Part shown: positions 8,440-16,809 of the stretch, piece after piece
Position numbering within the stretch: position 1 is the stretch's first letter
Layout of the letters: each line of letters begins with the position of its first letter
Assembly (NCBI GenBank): GCA_963727495.1
Contig: CAVSGQ010000018.1
Location: 1-64,000 of the forward strand
Direction of reading: 5' to 3'
Length of the DNA stretch: 64,000 nt
From: Actinophytocola sp963727495
GTDB taxonomy: Bacteria > Actinomycetota > Actinomycetes > Mycobacteriales > Pseudonocardiaceae
Notes under the pieces: model-generated
Database searches by the model: none
Seen by the model: only the letters and a program-made list of their open reading frames with translations
What the model was told of the DNA's origin: nothing
Position numbers and translations under genes: made by a program

Positions 8440-9416
8440 GCCGTCGGGCAGACCGGCGCGATGACCGCGCCGATGTCGGGAACGTTGTCGATGAAGCCGA
8501 ACTTCCGCATCGCCGCGGCCGTCGCCTTGGTCGCCTCCCGGTCCACCCTCGTGGTGAACGGCGGGATCGCACGGATCGCGTTGTACTGCGGCGGCTGCTT
8601 GGTGTGCTTGTCGTCGACGTCGCGGATGGCCTTCTGGTTGGCGTTGGCGTAGTCGACGGCCTCGACGATCGCGGCGTTGAACCGCTCGACGACCGGCCCG
8701 TTCTCGGCCAGGTACTGCTTGGACGCGCCGAACACGACGGCGGGCCCGTTGGCCAGATGGACGAGCACGGTGGGCTCCACCAGCCGCATCCCCGTGTCGC
8801 CGTCGACGCGGAAGTACGGGCCGATCAGGTAGACGGCGTCCACGGTGCCCTGTTTCAGTGCGTCGATCATGCCGGCGATCGGGAGTTCGACGAACGTGAT
8901 CGTCGCCGGGTCGATGCCGTTGGCCTCGGCCGAGAGCATGGTCCCGAGCTGGGTGGTGTCCTTCAGCCCGGACAGGCCGACCTTGCGGCCGGCGAGATCG
9001 GCCGTGCTGCGGATCGGGCTGTCGTCGAGCACGACGAGCCCCGCGGCGGCCGGCGGCACCGAGTTGAGCGAGCCCAGCGTGATGCTCACCGGAGTGCCCC
9101 GCGACGCCGCGTTGATCATCGCGACGCCTCCCGACATCGCGATCTGGGCCTGCCCGCTCAGCAGTTGGGGGATCTGGGCGTCGGCCGTGCCGCCGGGGGT
9201 GGCCTTGACGGTCAGGTCGTGCTTCTCGAAGAATCCCTGGTCCTGAGCGATGTAGACGGTCTCGAACGCCACGGGCGCGAGCAGGACGTTCAGTGTCGCC
9301 GGACCGGTGGCCTGGGCGGGCGAGCCGGAGCCGCAGCCGGTCGCGCCGAACAGCAGGGAGGCGGAGAGCGCGCCACCCGCGGAGCGGATGAGATCGCGTC
9401 GGGACAGCGGGGACAT
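8436..9416 (-). CDS. ABC transporter substrate-binding lipoprotein (SsuA/NMT1-like)
   Basis: 326 residues. The N-terminus has a twin-arginine motif (SRRDLIRSAGG), a hydrophobic stretch and a lipobox (LFGATGC), so it is an exported lipoprotein, possibly via Tat. The mature part has the SsuA/NMT1 fold signatures: LNVLLAPVAFETVYIAQDQG, FEKHDLTVKATPGGTADAQI and DLAGRKVGLSGL. GAGGAGG precedes the ATG. Family members bind sulfonates, nitrate, pyrimidine precursors or aromatic acids. Placement in an aromatic-type catabolic operon favours an aromatic ligand, by inference. Confidence 0.9.
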   Translation of the reverse strand: MSPLSRRDLIRSAGGALSASLLFGATGCGSGSPAQATGPATLNVLLAPVAFETVYIAQDQGFFEKHDLTVKATPGGTADAQIPQLLSGQAQIAMSGGVAMINAASRGTPVSITLGSLNSVPPAAAGLVVLDDSPIRSTADLAGRKVGLSGLKDTTQLGTMLSAEANGIDPATITFVELPIAGMIDALKQGTVDAVYLIGPYFRVDGDTGMRLVEPTVLVHLANGPAVVFGASKQYLAENGPVVERFNAAIVEAVDYANANQKAIRDVDDKHTKQPPQYNAIRAIPPFTTRVDREATKATAAAMRKFGFIDNVPDIGAVIAPVCPTA

Positions 9417-9450
9417 GGGGTCCTCCTCGGGGTGTGCCGGGCCGGGTGGG

Positions 9451-10317
9451 TCAGTGGTGTCCGCTCAGGAACGCGTCCACGTGCGGGGTGAGACTCTGAT
9501 CGGCGGTGCCGAGGTGCAGCACCGGACTGAAGTGGTTGTGGTGAGGCAGGTAGGCCAGGTGCGGCCAGCGGCCGCGGGTGTCGACGACGGCGTCGACGAG
9601 CGCACGGGCCTGCCGGTGGTGCGACGGCGGGTCCCACTCGCTCACGGTGACGAGTAGCGGGATGTCGGATGCGGCGAGCCCGGCCAGCGGCGCGAGCGCG
9701 GCGAGATCGGCGTCGGGTCCGTAGTAGCGGCGCAACAGGGCGGCATCAGGGAAGCCGGCGAGGTCGTACATGCCCGACAACAGCATCGCACCGGCGACAC
9801 CGGCGATCGGCGGTCCGCCCGTGGCTATCAGGTCGGCGACGTGGGTGGCGCCCGCGGACGCGCCCATGAGCACGATCCGCTCCGGGTCACCGCCGTGGGC
9901 TCGGGCGCGCGCGCGAACCCAGTCGAGCGCGGCGGCGAGGTCCTCGCGGCCGGCCGGGTAGCGGTGCTCGGGCGCGAGGCGGTAGTTGACGGTCACCCCC
10001 ACGAGCCCGAGGTCGACCGCCCAGGCGCCGACGTTGTCGTAGAAGGGCCCGTCGGGTGTGGCCTTCTGGCCGCCGACGAAGTTGCCGCCGTGCACGAACA
10101 CCACCACCGGGCACGCCTCGCCGACGGGGTCGGCGGTGAACACGTCGAGGCGGTGGCGCTCGTGCGGCCCGTAGGCGGCGTCACGGGTCACCGCGAGTTC
10201 CGGTGTCACGCGTTTCCGGTCGCGGTAGAGCTCCGCGGTGCGCCGGGCGTGCTCGGGGGAGATCGTGTCGCCGATAGCCAGCAGTTCGGCCGCGGCGGCG
10301 CGGTCCACGGCGCTCAC
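9451..10317 (-). CDS. Alpha/beta hydrolase (HSL/esterase type)
   Basis: 288 residues from a GTG in GTGA overlap with the DUF3237 stop. The oxyanion-hole motif is FVHGGNFVGG, the nucleophile elbow is LMGASAGATH (Ser), the acid is in VSEWDPPSHH (Asp) and the His is in LPHHNHFSP. NYRLAPEHRYPAGREDLAAA is the classic hormone-sensitive-lipase/carboxylesterase signature. No signal peptide, so cytoplasmic. It may hydrolyse an ester, enol ester or lactone intermediate of the imported compound. A 34-bp gap separates it from the binding-protein gene. Confidence 0.88.
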   Translation of the reverse strand: MSAVDRAAAAELLAIGDTISPEHARRTAELYRDRKRVTPELAVTRDAAYGPHERHRLDVFTADPVGEACPVVVFVHGGNFVGGQKATPDGPFYDNVGAWAVDLGLVGVTVNYRLAPEHRYPAGREDLAAALDWVRARARAHGGDPERIVLMGASAGATHVADLIATGGPPIAGVAGAMLLSGMYDLAGFPDAALLRRYYGPDADLAALAPLAGLAASDIPLLVTVSEWDPPSHHRQARALVDAVVDTRGRWPHLAYLPHHNHFSPVLHLGTADQSLTPHVDAFLSGHH

Positions 10318-10787
10318 CGCACCGCGTAGTAGGTGAAGATCGTGTGGTCCGGGTCGGCGTGCCGCTGGCCGGTGCCGACGAAGACGGTCCTGGTCAGCCA
10401 GTCGTGCGGACCGGTCGGCGCGTCGAAGGTGGGCGTGACGCGGAAGTAGAACTCCGCGTCCCCGCCCCAGCTCGGGTCGTCGGTGGGGGTGTCCCCGCCG
10501 TCGGTGCGGTAGAGGTAGCCGCAGTTGTTGACGTAGATGGGCGAGCCGTCGGAGGCCTCCAGCATGTAGTGAGCGTTGAGCCCGTAGGCGCTGGCGTAGT
10601 CGGCTCCGCTGCGCGGGATCACGCGGCCCTTCAGGCATGGGCCCCAGACCTCGCCGCTGACGGCCGGCACGTACACGCGCTTGCCGACGGGAGAGGTGAA
10701 CCGGACGCGTTCGGCGAAGTCGATCCGGATACTGAACGCGTACTCCAGGTCGATGGTCGGGACGGCGATGTCCTCGGAGGTGCTCAC
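10314..10787 (-). CDS. DUF3237-family protein
   Basis: 157 residues from GTG at 10787, with AGAAAGG upstream. It matches the DUF3237 layout: an N-terminal beta strand (LEYAFSIRIDFAERV), GKRVYVPAVSGEVWGPCLKG, the acidic GADYASAYGLNAHYMLEASD and DGSPIYVNNCGYLYR. These are small single-domain beta-barrel proteins of unsettled function, often found in degradation or oxidoreductase operons. It is coupled to the alpha/beta hydrolase downstream. Its presence inside this catabolic operon suggests a role in binding or isomerising an intermediate, but there is no direct evidence. Confidence 0.8.
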   Translation of the reverse strand: MSTSEDIAVPTIDLEYAFSIRIDFAERVRFTSPVGKRVYVPAVSGEVWGPCLKGRVIPRSGADYASAYGLNAHYMLEASDGSPIYVNNCGYLYRTDGGDTPTDDPSWGGDAEFYFRVTPTFDAPTGPHDWLTRTVFVGTGQRHADPDHTIFTYYAVR

Positions 10788-12172
10788 CGGTGGGCCTTTC
10801 TTCTCACATGGGTCAGGTGTGGAGCACGTAGCGGGCCACCCGGATGCGCCGGAACAGCCTGTCGAGCAGGTCGTAGTGGACGAAGTTGGTGCAGCGCAGC
10901 ACGTCGCCGCGCGCCAGCGGCCGCATCGAGAAGTCCGGCAGGTCGCGGTGGCGGCGGAACTCGGTGTTCAGCTCGACGGCCTTCCCGGGGGTCGGTGAAC
11001 GGCAGGATCGGCAGCGCAGGCCCGAACTGCTCCTCGTCGACCAGCCGGACCCCGGGCCCGATGCCGGTCACCAGGGTCGGCGGGTAGAAGTTGCCCGGCC
11101 GGTCCAGCGGCGCACCGCCGGTCAGCGCGATGCCGCCATGGGCGAGCGCGTCGTCCACCAGCTCACGGACCCGGTCGTACTGGGGTCGCGTGGCGAGCGG
11201 GCCCATCGTGGAGTCGGGGTCGAAGGGGTCGCCGAGCACCGCGGCCTCGGCCAACGACACGAGCGCGGACTGCAGCTCGCCGAGCACGTCGGTGTGCACG
11301 TAGAGGCGCTTGATCGCCGCGCAGATCTGCCCGGACAGTCCGAACGCACCGCGGTAGTGCAGCGGCGCCACGGTGGCCACCTCGACGTCGGGCAGCACGA
11401 TCGCGGCGTCGTTGCCGCCGAGCTCCAACAGCAGCCGCTTCAGCGTCGGGGCGGCGGCGGCCGCGATCGCCCGGCCCGCGGCGACGCTGCCGGTGAACGC
11501 GATCATGTCGGTTTCGGGGTGGGCGGTCATGGCGGCGCCGAGATCGTCGTCGCCGGTCAGCACGTTGACCACACCCGCCGGAACGACGTCGGCGAGCAGC
11601 CGGGCCAGCAGCAGCGACGAGAACGGGCTGAACGGCGACGGCTTGGCCACCACCGTGTCGCCCACCAACAGTGCCGCGGCGATCTTGTTGACCAGCATCA
11701 GGACCGGCGCGTTCCACGGGGTGATGGCGGCCACCACGCCGACCGGTTCGCGCAGCAGCTCGACCCGCTGTTCGGGGTCGTCCTTCAGCACGTCGTGCGG
11801 GATCGGCGCCTCGGCGTAGTAGCGGGCGTGCTCCGCGGCGCCGGTGAGCTCCATCCGCGACGCGCGGAGAAGCTTGCCGGTCTCCCGGCTGACCAGCCGG
11901 GCCAGTGGCTCGGCGTGCCGGTCGAGCACCGCGGCCACCAGGAGCAGCACCTCCCGGCGGGTGTCCTCGTCGGCGGCCCAGCCGGGCTGGCTCGCCCGCG
12001 CCGCGGCGAACGCCGCGTCAAGCTGTGCGGCCGAGGCACGTGGGCAGTGCGCAAGGAGCGCGCCGGTGGAAGGGTCCTGGACCTCGAAGGTGTCGTGTGC
12101 GGGTTCGATCCGGCCGTCGACCAGGCTGCCGAGTCCGCCCAGGTCAGTGTTGGGATCGCTCAAGGTCGCCAT
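10784..12172 (-). CDS. Aldehyde dehydrogenase with disrupted C-terminus
   Basis: NAD(P)-dependent ALDH fold. The oxyanion-site Asn is in ITPWNAPV, the catalytic Glu in LLLELGGNDAAI and the catalytic Cys in GQICAAIKRLYV, and EEQFGPALPILPF is intact. After that motif the frame turns into Arg/Pro-rich noise for about 70 residues, and the FGGxKxSG C-terminal block is missing. Removing one base from the G5 run at 10987-10991 gives PGKAVELNTEFRRHRDLPDF... ending YVLHT and a stop at 10813. That tail is protein-like but is not ALDH either. So there is a frameshift and probably a fusion or deletion. An intact protein would oxidise an aldehyde product of the cleavage oxygenase. Confidence 0.72.
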   Translation of the reverse strand: MATLSDPNTDLGGLGSLVDGRIEPAHDTFEVQDPSTGALLAHCPRASAAQLDAAFAAARASQPGWAADEDTRREVLLLVAAVLDRHAEPLARLVSRETGKLLRASRMELTGAAEHARYYAEAPIPHDVLKDDPEQRVELLREPVGVVAAITPWNAPVLMLVNKIAAALLVGDTVVAKPSPFSPFSSLLLARLLADVVPAGVVNVLTGDDDLGAAMTAHPETDMIAFTGSVAAGRAIAAAAAPTLKRLLLELGGNDAAIVLPDVEVATVAPLHYRGAFGLSGQICAAIKRLYVHTDVLGELQSALVSLAEAAVLGDPFDPDSTMGPLATRPQYDRVRELVDDALAHGGIALTGGAPLDRPGNFYPPTLVTGIGPGVRLVDEEQFGPALPILPFTDPREGRRAEHRVPPPPRPAGLLDAAAGARRRAALHQLRPLRPARQAVPAHPGGPLRAPHLTHVRRKAHR

Positions 12173-13671
12173 GCGGGCAGCCCTCCCAGCTCGGTCGCGC
12201 CGACCCAGGTGCCGTGGAACGAGGGCCGGAGGTGGAACGGGATCTGGATCCTGGCGACGGGGCCCGCCGCGATGTCGGCCGTGTCGAGCACGACCAGCTC
12301 ACAGCCGTCGGCGGGCCACCGGTTGACGACGCTGAGCAGGTAGCCGTCGCCCTCGTCGGCGTCGGGGTGGCGGGCCACGAAGACCGGTTCCTGGGCCGAC
12401 CGGTCGTCGCCGACGTACCAGGAGTCGACATGCCCGTCGGAGTGGTCGATCTGCGCGAGGGTGTTGAAGAAGACCCCCCGGCCCAGCTCCGGGTGCACCG
12501 GTCTGGACGGGTCGCGGGCCAGCAGGAACCCGCGGCGGTAGGCCCGGGTGGCGACCCGGGGGTCGACATCGGGGAAGTCGACCGGGACGTCCCACAACCG
12601 CCGCTGGGTGAGCGTGGGCTCGGGCGCCCGGGTGTCGATGGTCCACCGCGTCAGGTACTGGCGGGTGCGTTGCGGGTCCGGCGGGCCGCCGGCGCGGCGG
12701 GGCAGCGGCGCGGTCTCGGCCACGCACAGGTCGACGTGCACGAACCGGCCGTCGTCGAAGGCATTGAGGGTATGGAACGACCACATCGGCGGGGCATCCA
12801 CCCAGATCACGTCGGTGACCGGGCCGGTGCGCGGCACGATCCCGATGCGCGTGCGCAGCGTGTCGTCCCAGAACCAGCGCGGACCGCCCGCGCGCAGCAC
12901 CTCGTCGTCGGTGGTGGCGGGCATCACGGGGAACACCACGAAGTTCTCCGATACCGCCCAGTCGTGCAGCATGCTGCGGTAGGGCGGATGGAACCACTGC
13001 TCGTCGGTCAGCGTGCCATCGGCCGCGGCGCGGCAGAAGGCGATGTCGTCGGAGCCCTCCCCGGCCGCGGCGTAGCCGAAGAACACCAGCTCGCCGGTCA
13101 CCGGGTCGACCTTCGGATGCGCGGTGGTGGTCTGCGACCGCAACGCCCCGTCGAACGTCCACTTGCCGAGCGTCTCGAGGGAGACCGGGTCGAGGTGGTG
13201 GGCGAGCCCGTCCTCCTTGAGCGCGAACAACCTGCCGCCGTGCCAGAGCATGTTGGTGTTGGCGGTCGTCCGGTCCATGCCCTCGACGGCGGGGTCGTCG
13301 GTCCACGGGTTGCGGTAGCCGCCGAACAGTGCCCGGCGGGCCCGCCGCTCGCTCAGCATCTTCTCGGTGCGCACGTAGCGGGTGCGCAGGTCGACGTGGC
13401 CGTCGGTGAAGGCCAGCATGAGCACCATGCCGTCGCCGTTGATGTAGATGTCGTCACCACTGCGCGGCGGGAACTGAGGCTCGGGCCCGCAGCGGTAGAG
13501 CGCACCCTGCAGGGCGGCGGGCAGCGTGCCGGAGTACTCCAGCTCGTAGACGTCGGCCTCGACGCGCATGGGGCGGTTGACCCCGGAGAACGCGTTGGTG
13601 GCCGGGAAGGCGGGACCGGCGATGCTGTCCCGGATCGAGCCGCGGGTGTCCTCCGTGGGCACGGCCGTCAC
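12160..13671 (-). CDS. Carotenoid/lignostilbene-type cleavage dioxygenase (RPE65 family)
   Basis: 503 residues from a GTG in GTGA overlap with the GMC stop. The four iron-ligand histidines of the family are all found: His185 (TAHPKVDP), His236 (YRSMLHDWAV), His300 (MWSFHTLNAF) and His486 (RPSFHGTWV). The start matches the usual length of about 500. Family members cleave a C=C bond next to an aromatic ring or in a polyene, giving two aldehydes or ketones. Bacterial lignostilbene dioxygenases belong here. The adjacent aldehyde dehydrogenase and GMC oxidoreductase fit a stilbene or phenylpropanoid-dimer route better than carotenoid metabolism, but the substrate is inferred. Confidence 0.9.
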   Translation of the reverse strand: MTAVPTEDTRGSIRDSIAGPAFPATNAFSGVNRPMRVEADVYELEYSGTLPAALQGALYRCGPEPQFPPRSGDDIYINGDGMVLMLAFTDGHVDLRTRYVRTEKMLSERRARRALFGGYRNPWTDDPAVEGMDRTTANTNMLWHGGRLFALKEDGLAHHLDPVSLETLGKWTFDGALRSQTTTAHPKVDPVTGELVFFGYAAAGEGSDDIAFCRAAADGTLTDEQWFHPPYRSMLHDWAVSENFVVFPVMPATTDDEVLRAGGPRWFWDDTLRTRIGIVPRTGPVTDVIWVDAPPMWSFHTLNAFDDGRFVHVDLCVAETAPLPRRAGGPPDPQRTRQYLTRWTIDTRAPEPTLTQRRLWDVPVDFPDVDPRVATRAYRRGFLLARDPSRPVHPELGRGVFFNTLAQIDHSDGHVDSWYVGDDRSAQEPVFVARHPDADEGDGYLLSVVNRWPADGCELVVLDTADIAAGPVARIQIPFHLRPSFHGTWVGATELGGLPAWRP

Positions 13672-15119
13672 GTCGCCACCTCCGCCGAGCTGTGGGCGAA
13701 CGGGCCGGGCGCCGTCGCGCGGCGGATCCGCGCGGCGATGTGCTCGGCCATCGCGATCACCGTCAGGTTGAGGTTGGCCGAGACGATCGAGGGCATGATC
13801 GACGCGTCGACGACGCGCACGCCCTCCACGCCGAGCACCCGGGCCTCGGGGTCGACGACGGTGTCGGGATGGTCGGGCGGGCCCATGCGGGCCGACGAGC
13901 ACACGTGCATGACGTCCTTGACCATGGCTGTGACGGCGTCCTTGTCTGCTGGGACGGCCGGCGGGTCGGTGGTGATGGCGCGGAACGGCCCGGTGGCGGC
14001 CAGCTCGGCGACCAGCGCGACGGCGTCGGTCATCCGCGCCAGGTCGGCCGGTTCGTCGAGCAGCCGCAGGTCGAGCTCCGGGCTGGTGAGGGGATCGGCG
14101 GAGCGCACGGTCAGGCCGCCGCGGGAGAATGCCTGGTTGAGCTGGACGGCGACGGCGGCGGTGGGCAGACCGAACCAGTAGTTGTGGTTGCTGGCCATGA
14201 GCATCATGTCGTTGGGGGCGCAACCCGGATGGCCGGAGCTGTATCGCAGGATGGCGTTCGTCGGCCGGTTCCCCACACTCGTCATCGCCTCCGGCCGCAC
14301 CCCCGAGCTCCACGAACAGCACCGCGTGGTCCTGGATCCCGCGGCCGACGGGAAGCACCTGCCGCGGGGAGATCCCCAGCTCGTCGAGGGTGTCGCGCGG
14401 CCCGATCCCGGACCGCACCAGCAGCGCGGGGGAATGGATCGCCCCGGCGGCGAGCAACACCTCGCCACCGGCGGCGAGGTCGATGCGCTCGCCGCCGGCC
14501 ATCCTCACCCCGACCGCGTGGTCGGCACGGTCGAACAGGATGCGGTCGACGTGCGCGCCGCCGCGGATGCGGAGGTTGGCCGCTCGCGAGCCGGTTCCAG
14601 GTAGCCGTCGTTCGTCGAGACCCGCACCCCGTCGCGGATGTTCATGGCGAACGCCGCCGCGCCGGTGGAGCCGGGGGCGTTGTGGTCGGGGTCCCAGGGA
14701 TGCCCGGCGTCCAGCGAGGCCTGCAACAGCGCGAGGTCCACGCCACCCCAGCCGGACGCGCCCCCGGCGGCCCAGCCGTCCAGGTCCTGCGGCGTGGCCC
14801 GGATCGCGCACAGCCCGTTGACCATGGAGCTGCCACCCAGTCCCCGGCCGCGCCGGTAGGGCAGATACCCCTGCGTCGCGTGCCGCCGGGCCTTGATGTC
14901 GGTCCAGAAGAACTCGGGGTTCTGCTCCTCGCGCACGGCCGTGAGGGACAGGCCGCGGCCGAGGTTGCGGTCACGGAACGCCACGGGGGTGTCGGCCGAC
15001 CGGTAGTCGGGCCCGGCCTCGAGCAGCAGCACCTGCGCCGCGGGGTCCTCACTCAGCCGTGCGGCCACCACCGCGCCGGCGGAGCCGGCTCCGACGACGA
15101 CGTAGTCCCAGATGGCCAT
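13668..15119 (-). pseudogene. GMC-family FAD oxidoreductase, split by two frameshifts
   Basis: Three frames carry one protein of about 480 residues. Frame one (15119 to about 14580) has YVVVGAGSAGAVVAARLSED and GRGLGGSSMVNG. Frame two (to about 14302) has GGERIDLAAGGEVLLAAGAI and SGIGPRDTLDELGI. Frame three (to 13668) has NYWFGLPTAAVAVQLNQAF, HVCSSARMGPPDHP and VDASIMPSIVSANLNLTVIA. The shifts are a missing base near 14580 and an extra base in the C5 run at 14300-14304. All family blocks survive, so the damage is recent or is a sequencing error. GMC enzymes oxidise alcohols such as choline, aryl alcohols and lignin-dimer side chains. Confidence 0.8.
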
Positions 15120-15128
15120 GACGTAGGA

Positions 15129-15168
15129 CGGTAGCGACCGGACGACATCAATGACAAGATTCTTGTCA
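15129..15168 (-). promoter_or_regulatory. MarR operator O1 and promoter of the GMC/cleavage operon
   Basis: TGACAAGATTCTTGTCA at 15152-15168 is a perfect palindrome (8-bp arms, 1-bp centre). On the minus strand its TTGTCA half is followed 17 bp later by CTACCG (15129-15134), about 10 bp before the ATG at 15119. This suggests a -35 inside the operator and a nearly leaderless transcript. MarR binding here would block the promoter. The assignment to the adjacent MarR is inference from position. Confidence 0.6.
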
Positions 15169-15227
15169 TAACGTCTCCGTCAAGAACATCTGATAAGTGC
15201 TGATCAGAGATGCGAATCGACCTTGTA

Positions 15228-15244
15228 TGACAAGTTACTTGTTA
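15228..15244. promoter_or_regulatory. MarR operator O2
   Basis: TGACAAGTTACTTGTTA has the same arms as O1 (TGACAAG and CTTGTYA) with a 3-bp centre. It overlaps the marR stop codon. The 76-bp spacing from O1 is about seven helical turns, so the two sites lie on the same face and could bind two dimers together. Confidence 0.5.
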
Positions 15245-15723
15245 TTCTTTGTCGAAGCGACGACGCCATCGGGACGGGGTTGTTCCAGCATGCCCAGCGC
15301 GGCGCAGCACGTGCGCAGCGACGCCAGCAGCGGCTCCTGGTCGTCCTCCGGGACCGCGCCCAGGAGCTCCCGTTCGATCTGGATCACGACCGCGTCGCAC
15401 ACCCGCTGGAACCGCTCACCGCTTGCCGTCAGGTGCAGTCTCATGACCTTCTGGTGATCGAGATCGGGCGTCCGGCCCACCAGCCCGCGCTTCTCCAGGC
15501 CCGCGACCAGCTGGCTCATCGCCTGCGGGCTGACCTTCGAGTACCGGGCCAGCTCGGCGGTCGAGAGTCCGGGCAGCCTCCGCAACGTGGTCAGCACGCT
15601 GAACTGATGCGCGGTCATCCCCAGCGCCCGCAGCTGGTCGTCCATGCGCACCCGCACGCCCAGCTCCAGACGCTTCACCAGATAACTGAGCCGACCCAGG
15701 GGGTCGAGCGGTTCGTCCGACAC
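15235..15723 (-). CDS. MarR-family regulator
   Basis: 162 residues from GTG 15723. It has an N-terminal dimerisation helix (LGRLSYLVKRLELGVRVRMD), then LGMTAHQFSVLTTLRRLPG, and HTH helices LSTAELARYSKVSPQAMSQL and VAGLEKRGLVGRTPD. The wing is DLDHQKVMRLHLTASG. It lies between the ring-cleavage genes (upstream) and the GMC/cleavage-oxygenase genes (downstream). Paired TGACAAG palindromes stand just beyond its 3' end, so it probably represses the downstream operon until an aromatic ligand binds. No clear Shine-Dalgarno is seen; TTATTGT lies about 10 bp upstream, compatible with leaderless expression. Confidence 0.88.
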   Translation of the reverse strand: MSDEPLDPLGRLSYLVKRLELGVRVRMDDQLRALGMTAHQFSVLTTLRRLPGLSTAELARYSKVSPQAMSQLVAGLEKRGLVGRTPDLDHQKVMRLHLTASGERFQRVCDAVVIQIERELLGAVPEDDQEPLLASLRTCCAALGMLEQPRPDGVVASTKNNK

Positions 15724-15816
15724 GCCACGACAATAAGGGCCCCCGCCGGGGCTCCCCCGTGCGGCCGTCCGGCCCGGACACCAGTCCCGGCCTCACACTG
15801 GCGTCGACCGGCGGGG

Positions 15817-16809
15817 TCACGTCGGCTCCCGGTGGGCCGTGGTGCTCGCGACGTCCCGAGCGGGCCGTGTCCGTGGCCGGTTCCACGCCGGCCGTACCGG
15901 CGCGGCGTCCTGGCCCTTCACGACGGTGTTGCTGATCGTTCCAATGCCCTCCACCGTCATGGTCACGATGTCGCCGGGCACCAGTGGCGGTGGGTCCTGG
16001 GTGCCCCGTCGCCCCCACAGCTCGGCGAGGCAGCCGCCGTTGCCGCAGGTCCCGGACCCGAGGACGTCACCGGGCCGGACCTGCGCGCCGCGGGAGGCGT
16101 AGGCCACGAGGTCCTCGAACGGCCAGCCCATGTTGGACAGCAGGTCGCGGCCGATCTCGCGGCCGTTGACCTCGACGCTCATCGCGAGCTGCAGGAAGCC
16201 CTCGCCGTCGCGGTAGGGCTCCAGCTCGTCCGCGGTGACGAGCACGGGTCCCACTGTCGAGGCGAAGTCCTTGCCCTTGCACGGGCCCAGGTGGACCTTC
16301 ATCTCCCGGAACTGCAGGTCCCGCGCGGACCAGTCGTTGAAGACGGTGTAGCCGACGATGTGACCGCGGGCCTGTTCCGCCGTCAGGTCACCTCCGGCCG
16401 TGCCGATGACGGCGGCCACCTCGAGCTCGAAGTCCAGCAGGTCACAACCCGGCGGCATCGGGACGTCCGCACCGGACCCGATCAGGGCGTAGGGGTTGGT
16501 GAAGTAGAACGTCGGCGCCTCGAACCACTCCGGCGCCACCCCGTGGCCACCGGAGGCCGACATGCCCTCGACGTGTTCCTCGAACGCGACGAAGTCGCGC
16601 ACTGTCGGCGCGTCGAGCGGCGGCAGCAGCCGCAGGCCGGCGACGGGGACGCTGTCGCCGGCCGAGAGCGCCTCCTCGCCGGCCGCGTGGAGGGTGCCGG
16701 AGCGGATCAGGTCCAGTACGTCGGTGCCGGCCGGGAACCGCAACAGGCGGTCGTCCACGACGACGCCGCAACGCACGTCGGTACCGTCGTGGACGGTCGC
16801 GACCCGCAT
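15817..16809 (-). CDS. Fumarylacetoacetate hydrolase-family protein
   Basis: 330 residues. The ATG at 16809 (MRVATVHDGTDVRCGVVV) overlaps the dioxygenase stop as TGATG, which fixes the start. The FAH metal site is seen as DFELEVAAVIG (Glu-x-Glu) and the later Asp in GYTVFNDWSARDLQ. The C-terminal block GDVLGSGTCGNGGCLAELWG is typical of the eukaryotic-FAH-like branch. Such enzymes hydrolyse acylpyruvate or fumarylacetoacetate-type C-C bonds after ring opening, fitting its place directly behind an extradiol-type dioxygenase. Confidence 0.88.
   Translation of the reverse strand: MRVATVHDGTDVRCGVVVDDRLLRFPAGTDVLDLIRSGTLHAAGEEALSAGDSVPVAGLRLLPPLDAPTVRDFVAFEEHVEGMSASGGHGVAPEWFEAPTFYFTNPYALIGSGADVPMPPGCDLLDFELEVAAVIGTAGGDLTAEQARGHIVGYTVFNDWSARDLQFREMKVHLGPCKGKDFASTVGPVLVTADELEPYRDGEGFLQLAMSVEVNGREIGRDLLSNMGWPFEDLVAYASRGAQVRPGDVLGSGTCGNGGCLAELWGRRGTQDPPPLVPGDIVTMTVEGIGTISNTVVKGQDAAPVRPAWNRPRTRPARDVASTTAHREPT

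Noticed and set aside
12160..13671. A carotenoid biosynthesis or retinal gene cluster
   Set aside because: The cleavage oxygenase has no phytoene synthase, desaturase or cyclase neighbours; its partners are aromatic-type catabolic genes.
11905..14181. Long plus-strand open frame opposite the ALDH and cleavage-oxygenase genes
   Set aside because: Low-complexity Arg/Gly/Val composition and exact overlap with well-supported minus-strand enzymes show it to be an antisense artefact.
13668..15119. Three separate small genes instead of one GMC oxidoreductase
   Set aside because: The three frames carry consecutive blocks of a single GMC protein in order with no overlap of content, so they are one split gene.
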